From NCBI RefSeq assembly GCF_016921195.1, contig NZ_JAFGYF010000002.1:434001-498000 (forward strand): a DNA stretch of 64,000 nt, given 5' to 3'. Under the pieces are notes generated by a model. That model was given only the letters and a program-made list of their open reading frames with translations. It had not been told where the DNA came from and did not search any database. The position numbers and the translations under genes are program-made. Shown in pieces: positions 43,486 to 50,505 of this stretch (positions within the stretch are counted from its first letter, which is position 1; every line of letters begins with the position of its first letter). Source of the DNA: Cellulosimicrobium cellulans (lineage in GTDB: Bacteria > Actinomycetota > Actinomycetes > Actinomycetales > Cellulomonadaceae).

Positions 43486-43800
43486 ATGCCGATCACGCTC
43501 TGCGTCCTGCTGTGGCCCACCGAGGGCAGCGCCGACCTGCTGAGCCGGTACGAGGACGACGTCCTCGCGCTCGTACCCGTGCACGGCGGCCGCGTGCTGT
43601 CGCGCGTGCGCGCGCTGCCCGGTCAGGACGCGTCGCTGCCGACCGAGGTCCAGGTCATCGAGATGCCCGACGACGACGCGCTCGCCGCGTACCTAGCGGA
43701 CCCCGCGCGCGTGGCGCTGGCCGACGTCCGCGACCGGGCCGTGGCGCGGACGGACATCGTCCGGGTCGGTGCCGTGCCGGATCGCGACGCGTCCTCCTGA
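43486..43800 (+). CDS. Small dimeric alpha/beta-barrel protein (DUF1330-like)
   Basis: A 104-residue protein starting MPITLCVLLWPTEGSADLLS. The layout, a beta strand, LLSRYEDDVLALVPVHGGRV, then TEVQVIEMPDDDALAAYLAD and a C-terminal strand, fits the ferredoxin-like dimeric barrels grouped as DUF1330/YciI-like. These include small lyases and unassigned proteins. No catalytic residues stand out. The next gene is convergent. Confidence 0.65.
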   Translation: MPITLCVLLWPTEGSADLLSRYEDDVLALVPVHGGRVLSRVRALPGQDASLPTEVQVIEMPDDDALAAYLADPARVALADVRDRAVARTDIVRVGAVPDRDASS

Positions 43801-43858
43801 CTCGCCCGCCGGACGCGCCGGCGCCGTGCCGCGGCGTCGCCCGCCCGTCGGCACCTGG

Positions 43859-45520
43859 TCAGAACAGGACCTGCTCCACTCCCCCGCCGACGACATCGAG
43901 GCCCCCGCCGTCGACCGGCATGCCCGCGAGGGCACCGTCGTGGCCGTGCCGGCGAGGCTCCGACGACGGCCCGGCGAGGCTCCCGGCCGGGTAGACGCCG
44001 TCCGTCGGCGGCCCTGCGTCCCCGTGCCGGTCGCCGAGACCGCCGAGCTCGCCCCGGCGGTAGCGGCCCTCGACGCCCGCGGGCCCGCGGTGCCCGGAGA
44101 CCGCGAAGCCGCGCGCCTGGAGCATCGGGCGCACGCGGTCCCACAGCCACGACCGGTAGGCCTTCGAGGCATACGTGCCGCGCGCGTAGACGCGCTCGTA
44201 CCCGGGCACGAGCTGCGGGTGCTCGCGGGCGAGCCAGCCCATGTACCACTCGCGCGTGCCGGGCTTGAGGTGCAGGGGCAGGACGGTGACGCCTGTCGCA
44301 CCGGCGTCCTTCACCGCGTCGAGGAGGTCGGTGAGCGCTCGGGTCGAGTCGGTCAGCCAGGGCAGCACGGGAGCGACCATGACGCCGCACGGCAGTCCGG
44401 CCTCGCGGACGGCCCGGACGAGGTCGAGCCGTGCACGGGGCGACGGGGTGCCGGGCTCGACGCTCGCCTGGAGCGCCGGGTCCAGCAGCGCGAGCGAGAC
44501 ACCGATCCCGACCTCGACGCGCGATGCGGCGTCGGCGAGCAGCGGCAGGTCGCGGCGCAGGAGGGTCCCCTTGGTGAGAACGGACAGCGGTGTGCCGGAC
44601 CCGGCGAGCGCGTCGATGATGCCGGGCATGAGCCGGTAGCGGCCCTCGGCCCGCTGGTAGGGGTCGGTGTTGGTCCCGAGCGCGACCGCCTCGCGGCCCC
44701 ATGTCCGCCGGCCGACCTCGGCGCGCAGCACCTCGTCGACGTTGACCTTGACCACGACCTCGCGGTCGAAGTCGTCGCCCGCGTCCAGGTCGAGGTACTC
44801 GTGCGTGGGCCGCGCGAAGCAGTTGTGGCTCACCACCCCCGCCGCCACGAAGTCGCGCGTGCCGGTCGTGATGTCGACGAGCTCGGTCACCTCCCCCGGC
44901 CCGTCGAGGGCCTCGAGCGAGTCGACGCGCAGCGCGTCGCCGCCGGTGACGTCGCGACCCTCGAGCGCGAGCCCCTCGTCCGCGAGCGCCGCGGCCCCCG
45001 GGCCGACGAGCACGTCGCCGAGCGCGAGGTGGGCGCGGTGCCCGGCGCCGCCGACGACGTGGCGCCAGCCGCGCTCCGTGAGGAACCGGTGGTCGCCGCT
45101 CGCGACGAGGCGCGTGCCGTCGGCGAGGGTCACGCGGTAGGCGCGCTTGCGCGTCGTCCACCGGTCGAGGACGCGCGTGCGCACGTACCGCCGGTACGCG
45201 CCGTGCGGCGCGGTCCCCACGATCTCGTCGCCGACGCGCAGCTCGCCGATCGGGCGCTGGCTGCCGTCGGCCAGGAGCACGGGGGTCGACGGGGCGAGGC
45301 AGTAGGAGCACGCGTGGCTGCACCCCCGGTACGGGTTGACCGTCCAGCGGAACGGCATGCGCGACATCGCCGGCACCTTGGACAGCGCGCTCTTGGCGGT
45401 CACCTCGTGGAAGGTGATCCCGGCGAACTCGGGCGTGCGCACGCTGCGCACCAGGCCGACGCGCTCCAGCCCGGGGAGCGCTCCGTCGTCCGCGCCGATC
45501 GCCTGTCCGTCCCACCGCAC
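43859..45520 (-). CDS. Intein-containing Rv2578c-family radical SAM protein
   Basis: A 553-residue precursor. The host protein starts VRWDGQAIGADDGALPGLER and matches M. tuberculosis Rv2578c. Its 4Fe-4S motif CSHACSYC (Cys-67, 71, 74) is interrupted after Tyr-73 by a 160-residue mini-intein (residues 74-233). After splicing CSHACSY joins CFARPTHEYLDLDAG, restoring CxxxCxxC. Later segments include TNTDPYQRAEGRYRLMPGII, LSVLTKGTLLRRDLPLL, EPGTPSPRARLDLV and GVTVLPLHLKPGTREWYMGW, as in the SplB/Rv2578c radical SAM group. The reaction is unknown. A perfect SOS box lies eight bases before the GTG start, so expression is probably DNA-damage induced. Confidence 0.93.
   Translation of the reverse strand: MRWDGQAIGADDGALPGLERVGLVRSVRTPEFAGITFHEVTAKSALSKVPAMSRMPFRWTVNPYRGCSHACSYCLAPSTPVLLADGSQRPIGELRVGDEIVGTAPHGAYRRYVRTRVLDRWTTRKRAYRVTLADGTRLVASGDHRFLTERGWRHVVGGAGHRAHLALGDVLVGPGAAALADEGLALEGRDVTGGDALRVDSLEALDGPGEVTELVDITTGTRDFVAAGVVSHNCFARPTHEYLDLDAGDDFDREVVVKVNVDEVLRAEVGRRTWGREAVALGTNTDPYQRAEGRYRLMPGIIDALAGSGTPLSVLTKGTLLRRDLPLLADAASRVEVGIGVSLALLDPALQASVEPGTPSPRARLDLVRAVREAGLPCGVMVAPVLPWLTDSTRALTDLLDAVKDAGATGVTVLPLHLKPGTREWYMGWLAREHPQLVPGYERVYARGTYASKAYRSWLWDRVRPMLQARGFAVSGHRGPAGVEGRYRRGELGGLGDRHGDAGPPTDGVYPAGSLAGPSSEPRRHGHDGALAGMPVDGGGLDVVGGGVEQVLF
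44822..45301 (-). other. Mini-intein inserted in radical SAM cluster motif
   Basis: Codons 74-233. The N-terminal splice block begins CLAPSTPVLLADGSQRPIGE, with Cys-1. Block B is LVASGDHRFLTERGW, with the conserved His. The C-terminal block is DITTGTRDFVAAGVVSHN, ending His-Asn and followed by Cys+1. At 160 residues it is a minimal Hint domain with no LAGLIDADG endonuclease, so it can splice but probably not home. All standard splicing residues appear intact. The +1 cysteine is the third ligand of the host Fe-S cluster. Confidence 0.93.
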
Positions 45521-45528
45521 GAGAGCAT

Positions 45529-45544
45529 TCGAACAGGTGTTCGA
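45529..45544. promoter_or_regulatory. LexA-binding SOS box
   Basis: TCGAACAGGTGTTCGA is a perfect match to the actinobacterial/Bacillus-type SOS box TCGAAC-N4-GTTCGA. It lies eight bases upstream of the radical SAM gene start. The mycobacterial LexA regulon is reported to include the Rv2578c/linB region, which supports the assignment. Confidence 0.85.
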
Positions 45545-45651
45545 ATGCGTGTCAAGGCCGCTCGGACGTGTGCGCTCCCTCGCGAGGTCGACCGCCCCTC
45601 GCAGGGGCCCACCGACCGGCCCGCTACCCGCGTCATGCCGTCACAGCGTCG

Positions 45652-46092
45652 TCACGGCGCGTCCTCCTCAGCCCACGCCCTGAGCAGGCCCAGGTTCGCG
45701 AGCGGGACGTGGTGACCGATCCGCGGGTGGTCGAGCGTCACGCCCACGACGCCGGCCGCGCCGAACGAGGCGACGTAGTCGATCGCGTCCGGTAGCGGCA
45801 CCCCGAGCAGCGGGACCGCGACGCCGTCGGCGGCGACGCCCAGCGCGACCGCGGCCTCCCGTGCCCGGTCGGCGCTGCTGTAGAGGCAGACCATCGGCCC
45901 CTGCGTCGCGCCCACGGCGTAGGGACGGGGCCGGTCCTCGGGTCCCCGCGCGATGAAGAACCAGGTCTTGAGCCGCGTCGTCTGCCGCCACAGCGCGATC
46001 TGCGCCGTCGTGTCTCCGGCGGGCGCGGCCCGGACCGCCTCGTCGAGACGGTCCAGCTCCGCGACCGCGGCCGGGTCGTTGCCCCTCGTCAT
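45652..46092 (-). CDS. Uncharacterised protein (SseB-like pattern)
   Basis: A 146-residue soluble protein starting MTRGNDPAAVAELDRLDEAV. The order LKTWFFIARGPEDRPRPYAV, VCLYSSADRAREAAVALG, VAVPLLGVPLPDAIDYVASF and GVTLDHPRIGHHVPLANLGL recalls SseB-type domains, which are alternating strands and helices often found near secretion or cell-envelope genes. The match is weak and from memory. It lies 107 bases upstream of the radical SAM start and is divergent from the TPP-controlled transporter. No function is proposed. Confidence 0.6.
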   Translation of the reverse strand: MTRGNDPAAVAELDRLDEAVRAAPAGDTTAQIALWRQTTRLKTWFFIARGPEDRPRPYAVGATQGPMVCLYSSADRAREAAVALGVAADGVAVPLLGVPLPDAIDYVASFGAAGVVGVTLDHPRIGHHVPLANLGLLRAWAEEDAP

Positions 46093-46145
46093 GCCGCCAC
46101 GTTCTCACGCCACGCCACACCGTCCCGCGGGCTGAGACACCAGGA

Positions 46146-46174
46146 TTGTCGAGAGCGCACCGAGGCCCTAGGGT
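46146..46174 (+). promoter_or_regulatory. Promoter of the thiamine-related ECF operon
   Basis: TTGTCG (46146-46151) and TAGGGT (46169-46174) are separated by 17 bases, directly upstream of the TPP riboswitch. Transcription would begin near 46181. Confidence 0.55.
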
Positions 46175-46188
46175 CGGGGGCGAACGCC

Positions 46189-46290
46189 CCCGGGGAGCGC
46201 ACGAGCGCTGAGAGTGCAGGCCGGACACCCGTCCCTCCTGCAGACCCGTGGAACCTGATCTGGTTCGTACCAGCGAAGGGAGCAGGGCCG
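46189..46290 (+). ncRNA. TPP (THI-box) riboswitch
   Basis: Contains the signature elements in order: GCGCTGAGAGTGCAGG, then ACCCGTGGAACCTGATCTGG, then TTCGTACCAGCGAAGGGAGC. These are the pyrimidine-sensing CUGAGA and the pyrophosphate-sensing ACC..GAACCUGAUC..GCGAAGGGA regions. It controls the ECF transporter starting at 46410, consistent with uptake of thiamine or its HMP precursor. The expression platform (46291-46405) is C-rich and could pair with the GGAGGG ribosome binding site, suggesting translational control. Confidence 0.93.
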
Positions 46291-46409
46291 ACGTCACCGT
46301 CCCCTGCGCGCTCGTGCCCGCGCGCCCCGCGCCCGGCCGTGCGTGCGGGCCGAGGCGGTGGCGCGCCGTCGTGCACCCCTCGCCCCGGGGGCCTGACGGA
46401 GGGAACCGC

Positions 46410-47117
46410 ATGGCCGAGCCCCGCACCACCCCGCAGCACACGACCCCGGGCACCGCCCCCGGGGCGGCCGTCGGGACGACCGACGACCCGGTCGCCGAGA
46501 CCGCCGGCCACGCGCTCCCGGCGAAACCCGCGCGCGCCGCGCGCCGCCGGGGCCCGACCCTGCACGAGACGGTGCTGATCGCCGTGCTCGGTGTCGTCTT
46601 CGGGTTCGTGTACTGGGCGTTCGTGCAGCTCTGGGCGCCCTTGCAGCTCGCGATGGGCCCGCTCGCGGACCTCGCCGCGAACGTCCTCGCGGGAGCGTGG
46701 ATCGTCGTCGGACCGCTGGCCACGTACATCGTGCGCAAGCCGGGTGTCGGCATCCTGGCCGAGACGCTCGCCGCGCTCGTCGAGGTCGTCTTCCTCGCCT
46801 CCCCCGCCGGGCCGCTCCTGCTCGTCGTGGGCCTGGTCCAGGGCCTCGGCGCCGAGCTGCCGTTCGCGCTCACGCGCTACCGCCGGTTCGGCTGGTGGGT
46901 GTTCGTCGCGTCGGGAGCGAGCGCCGCGCTCGTCACGTACGCCTTCAACGCCGTGCGCTTCGGCTGGCTCGGCCAGGACTACGCGATGCTCCGGCTCGGG
47001 ATCCAGGTCGTGTCGTGCGTCGTGCTGTGCGGCCTCGCGGCCCGCCTCCTCGGCGACGCGCTCGCCCGCACGGGCGCCCTCGACGCCTTCGCGATCGGCA
47101 CGGCCCGCCGTGGCTGA
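46410..47117 (+). CDS. ECF transporter substrate-binding S component (YkoE-like)
   Basis: A 235-residue membrane protein. A Pro/Ala-rich N-terminus of about 55 residues is followed by five or six helices (ETVLIAVLGVVFGFVYWAFV, MGPLADLAANVLAGAWIVVG, ILAETLAALVEVVFLASPAG). The pattern, including GPLATYIVRKPGVGI and VGLVQGLGAELPFALTRYRR, matches YkoE, the S component predicted for thiamine or hydroxymethylpyrimidine uptake in YkoEDC systems. The start at 46410 has GGAGGG eight bases upstream. A TPP riboswitch precedes it and genes for the ATPase and T component follow, so the whole module is present. Confidence 0.92.
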   Translation: MAEPRTTPQHTTPGTAPGAAVGTTDDPVAETAGHALPAKPARAARRRGPTLHETVLIAVLGVVFGFVYWAFVQLWAPLQLAMGPLADLAANVLAGAWIVVGPLATYIVRKPGVGILAETLAALVEVVFLASPAGPLLLVVGLVQGLGAELPFALTRYRRFGWWVFVASGASAALVTYAFNAVRFGWLGQDYAMLRLGIQVVSCVVLCGLAARLLGDALARTGALDAFAIGTARRG

Positions 47118-48951
47118 GGAAACCGCGCACGTGCCCGATGCGCTCGCTCTCGACGCCGTCACGGTCGCCGGCGTGACCGTGCACCTCGGGCACCGCGGCA
47201 CCCGGGTGCTCGACGACGTCGACGTCACCGTCCCGGCCGGGGCCAGCCTCCTCGTCCTCGGCCCGTCCGGCTGCGGGAAGTCGACCCTCCTGCGCGCGCT
47301 CGGTGGCGTCGTCCCGCACACGCTCCCGGGCACCGTCGCGGGTGGGCTGCGCGTGGCGGGGCTCGACCCGCGCGACGTGCCGCCGCCCGTGCTCGCCGCC
47401 CGCGTGGGCCTGGTCCAGCAGCGGCCCGGCGACCAGCTGTGCCTGGCGCGCGTGGACGAGGAGCTGCGGTTCGCGCTCGAGAACCGCGGTGCCGACCCGC
47501 GCACCATGGACGACCGCGCGACCGCCGCGCTCGCCGCCGTCGGCGCCGCGCACCTGCACGACCGTGCGACCCATGCGCTCTCCGGCGGCGAGGCACAGCG
47601 CGTCGCGGTCGCCGCCGTGCTCGTCGCCGACCCCGAGCTCGTCGTCCTCGACGAGCCCACCGCGCTCCTGGACCCCGCCGCCGCCCACGAGGTCGGGACG
47701 CTCGTCGCCGGCCTCGCCCGGACACCCGGGTCCGACGGCGAGGAGTTGCCCGCCAGGCCCCCCCACCGCTCCGTCGTGCTCGTCGAGCACCGCCTGGACG
47801 ACCTGGGGGCGCTGCCCGGCGCCACCCTGGTGCTCGGCCGCGAGGGCCGGGTCGTCGCGCACGGCCCCACCCACCGCGTCCTGCGCGAGCACGCGCGCGA
47901 GCTCGCCGACCTGGGGTGCTGGCTGCCGCTCGCTGTCCGCCTGGAGCAGGCGGGCGCCCCGGGGCCGCTCGGCTCCTCGGCGACCGACGAGTGGCTGATC
48001 GATCTCGCGCGGACGTCGCCCGCACCCTCGAAGACCTCGGACCGGCGCTCGACCGCGTCCCCGACGGGCTCGGAGCGCCCGGCAGCGCTCCAGGCGCGCG
48101 GGCTGGCCGTCCACCGGGGCGGCCCTGGCGCGGGACGCGCCCGCCGGGACGAGCACCCCGTCGTGCGCGACGTCGACCTCGACGTCCACGCGGGCGAGGT
48201 GCTCGCCGTCGTCGGGCCCAACGGGGGCGGCAAGTCGACGCTCCTGCGCGGCCTGGCCGGGCTCGAACGCACCACGGGGGACCTCACGACCTCGACCCGT
48301 GAACCGGTCGCGATGGTGTTCCAGGACCCCGAGCACCAGCTCGTCGCGCGCACCGTGCGCGAGGAGGTCGCGTGGTCGGCGCGACGGGCCCGCGTCGCGG
48401 ACCTGGAGGCACGCGTCGAGCGGACGCTCGACATGTTCGGGCTCGTGCACCTCGCCGACGCGAACCCGTACCGGCTCTCGGGCGGCGAGCAGCGGCGCCT
48501 GTCCCTCGCGACGGCGACCGTGCTCGACCCGCCCGTCCTCCTCGCCGACGAACCGACGTCCGGCCTGGACCGTGCCCAGGCCCACGCAGCCGCCCGTGTG
48601 CTGCGGGGCCGCGCCGACGCGGGCGGTGCCGTGGTCGTCGTCTCGCACGACCTCTCGCTCGTCGCGGCGATCGCCGACCGCGTCGCCGTGGTCGTCGACG
48701 GCGCGCTCACCACGGTCGCCGAGCCGTCCACGGTGCTCGCCGACGACGCGCTGTGCGCGCTCGCGGGCCTACGCCGCCCCCCGCTGCTCTCCTGGTGGGC
48801 GCGGACCGGCCGCGCGCGCGGCGTCGACCCGGGCGCGCTCGTGCGCGCGCTCGACACCGCGTGCGACGCAGCGCGCGACGCCGTCGCGAACCCCGGAGGG
48901 GCCGACGTCCCGGAGGCCAGGACTCTCACCCCCGCGGAGGTGGCCCCGTGA
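47110..48951 (+). CDS. ECF transporter fused double ATPase (YkoD-like)
   Basis: A 613-residue protein with two ABC ATPase domains in one chain. Domain 1 has Walker A LGPSGCGKSTLLRALG (about 51-59), signature LSGGEAQRVAVA and Walker B LVVLDEPTALLD. Domain 2 has VGPNGGGKSTLLRGLA (about 375), Q-loop VFQDPEHQLVARTVREEVAW, signature LSGGEQRRLSLA and LLADEPTSGLD. A linker of about 60 residues separates them. It energises the S and T components. The GTG at 47110 overlaps the end of the upstream gene; another GTG at 47131 is possible. The C-terminal 40 residues are not conserved. Confidence 0.93.
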   Translation: MAEETAHVPDALALDAVTVAGVTVHLGHRGTRVLDDVDVTVPAGASLLVLGPSGCGKSTLLRALGGVVPHTLPGTVAGGLRVAGLDPRDVPPPVLAARVGLVQQRPGDQLCLARVDEELRFALENRGADPRTMDDRATAALAAVGAAHLHDRATHALSGGEAQRVAVAAVLVADPELVVLDEPTALLDPAAAHEVGTLVAGLARTPGSDGEELPARPPHRSVVLVEHRLDDLGALPGATLVLGREGRVVAHGPTHRVLREHARELADLGCWLPLAVRLEQAGAPGPLGSSATDEWLIDLARTSPAPSKTSDRRSTASPTGSERPAALQARGLAVHRGGPGAGRARRDEHPVVRDVDLDVHAGEVLAVVGPNGGGKSTLLRGLAGLERTTGDLTTSTREPVAMVFQDPEHQLVARTVREEVAWSARRARVADLEARVERTLDMFGLVHLADANPYRLSGGEQRRLSLATATVLDPPVLLADEPTSGLDRAQAHAAARVLRGRADAGGAVVVVSHDLSLVAAIADRVAVVVDGALTTVAEPSTVLADDALCALAGLRRPPLLSWWARTGRARGVDPGALVRALDTACDAARDAVANPGGADVPEARTLTPAEVAP

Positions 48952-49736
48952 CCGCACGCTCCCCGTCCGTCCTCGAGCGCTGGAACCCGACGGTGAAGCT
49001 CGCCACCGTGCTCCTCCTGTCCACGGGCGCGCTGCTCGTCACCGACCCGGTCACCCCCGCGACGGCCTGGATGCTGACGGTCGTGGCCCTGCTCGCGCTC
49101 GGCCGTGTGCCGGTCCGCGCGCTCGCGCTGGCCCACGTCCCGTTCGTGGTCTTCGCGTCGAGCCTCCTCGTCGTCAACGTCGCCACCCGGCCGGGCGGCG
49201 ACGCCGTCGTGCTGGGGCCGCTCACCGTCGGCGCGGACGGGCTGACGATCGGCGCCGCGCTCGCGCTGCGCACCCTGTTCGTCGGGGCGCTGTCGCTCGT
49301 GCTCGTCCTCACGACCGACCCCGTGCGCCTCATGACGAGCCTGCACCAGCACGCGCACCTGCCCGCGACCTGGACGTTCGCGGTGCTCGCCGCGCACCGG
49401 CTGCTCGTCGAGCTTCCCGACGCGTGGCACACGATCCGCTGCGCGCAGGCGGTCCGCGATCCCCGGCGTCGCCCCGGCCGGCTCCCCCGGTCGCCCAGGT
49501 CGCTCGGCGCGGCTGCCTTCGCGCTCCTCGTCGGGGCGGTGCGCCGGTCCGAGCGACTGACGGTCGCGCTCGAGTCGCGCGGCCTGGGCTCCGGCCCCCG
49601 GACGTGCTCGCGGCCCGTCCCGCTCGGCGTGCCCGACGTCGTCGCGGCGGGTGCCGTCCTGGCGGTCGCCGGCGCCGTGGTCACGGCGGGCGTCCTCGGG
49701 GGGTGGGTGACCGGGATCGGCGCGCTCACCGCCTGA
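48948..49736 (+). CDS. ECF transporter transmembrane T component (EcfT/YkoC-like)
   Basis: A 262-residue membrane protein that couples the ATPase to the S component. It starts VTARSPSVLERWNPTVKLAT, the conserved start of EcfT proteins. It has four or more helices and the cytoplasmic coupling region with the Ala-rich motif ERLTVALESRGLGSGPRTCS, matching the EcfT pattern AxExRGf. The GTG overlaps the stop of the ATPase gene as GTGA. With the two genes before it this completes a YkoEDC-type module under the TPP riboswitch. Confidence 0.92.
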   Translation: MTARSPSVLERWNPTVKLATVLLLSTGALLVTDPVTPATAWMLTVVALLALGRVPVRALALAHVPFVVFASSLLVVNVATRPGGDAVVLGPLTVGADGLTIGAALALRTLFVGALSLVLVLTTDPVRLMTSLHQHAHLPATWTFAVLAAHRLLVELPDAWHTIRCAQAVRDPRRRPGRLPRSPRSLGAAAFALLVGAVRRSERLTVALESRGLGSGPRTCSRPVPLGVPDVVAAGAVLAVAGAVVTAGVLGGWVTGIGALTA

Positions 49737-49795
49737 CACGACACCGCCGTCGGCGCTCTCGGGCGGACCCGACCGACAGACCGGGCGGGGCGGCC

Positions 49796-50464
49796 TCACG
49801 CGGGCTCGACGACCGTCCCCTCGCCCGGGATCCCGAGCGCGACCGCACGGACGCCGCCGTCGCGCCCGTGCTCGCGGTAGGCGCGGAACGTCAGCGGCAC
49901 GCCGCGGGCGACGGACGCGTCGGGGCCGTCCATGACCTGGACGTGCACGTGCGGCTGCGTCGAGTTGCCCGAGTTCCCGCACCGGCCCACCACGTCGCCG
50001 GGTGTCACCCGCTCGCCGGCACGCACCGCGACCGACCCCCGCCGCAGGTGGGCGAGCACCACGAAGACGCCCGGCGCGTCGAGCGCGATCACCGCGTGGT
50101 TGCCCGCGAGCGCCGCGCCGCCGGCACGAGCCCGGGACGCCTGCGTCAGCGCGTACCCGAGCAGCGCGGACGGCGAGCGCCGCGCCTCGTGGTCGGGCTC
50201 GCCGTCGTGCACCGCGACGACGCTGCCTGCGGCGGGGGCGAGGACGGGCAGGCCGAACGCGAGGAACCGCTCCGGCGGTTCCGTACCGAGCGCGGTGCGC
50301 CAGTCGCGCACGTCCGCGGTGCGGCGGCCGCGGACCGCGACGAAGTCGATCGCGTACGTCGTGGCGAACAGGTGCGTGCCGTGGCTCGGCACGCGGCGTG
50401 CGGGGCTGTTCTGCACCAGCCAGGTGCCGGTGAACGGCAGGGCGAGCTCGACCGGTCGGGCCAC
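49796..50464 (-). CDS. M23-type peptidase-like protein without signal peptide
   Basis: A 222-residue protein starting VARPVELALPFTGTWLVQNS. The zinc-site pattern of M23 (LytM-like) domains is seen: VPSHGTHLFATTYAIDF (His-31, Asp-40), VLAPAAGSVVAVHDG, GNHAVIAL, FVVLAHLRRGSVAV, GERVTPGDVVGRCGNSGNS and the HxH element QPHVHVQVMDG. It has no signal peptide or membrane segment, unusual for a wall hydrolase. It may be cytoplasmic, secreted by another route, or a non-enzymatic relative. The GTG at 50462-50464 has GGGAGG directly upstream. It follows hisS by 41 bases. Confidence 0.8.
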   Translation of the reverse strand: MARPVELALPFTGTWLVQNSPARRVPSHGTHLFATTYAIDFVAVRGRRTADVRDWRTALGTEPPERFLAFGLPVLAPAAGSVVAVHDGEPDHEARRSPSALLGYALTQASRARAGGAALAGNHAVIALDAPGVFVVLAHLRRGSVAVRAGERVTPGDVVGRCGNSGNSTQPHVHVQVMDGPDASVARGVPLTFRAYREHGRDGGVRAVALGIPGEGTVVEPA

Positions 50465-50505
50465 GTCGCCTCCCCTCGCGTCCGGCGGGCGCGGTTGCGG
50501 TTCGG

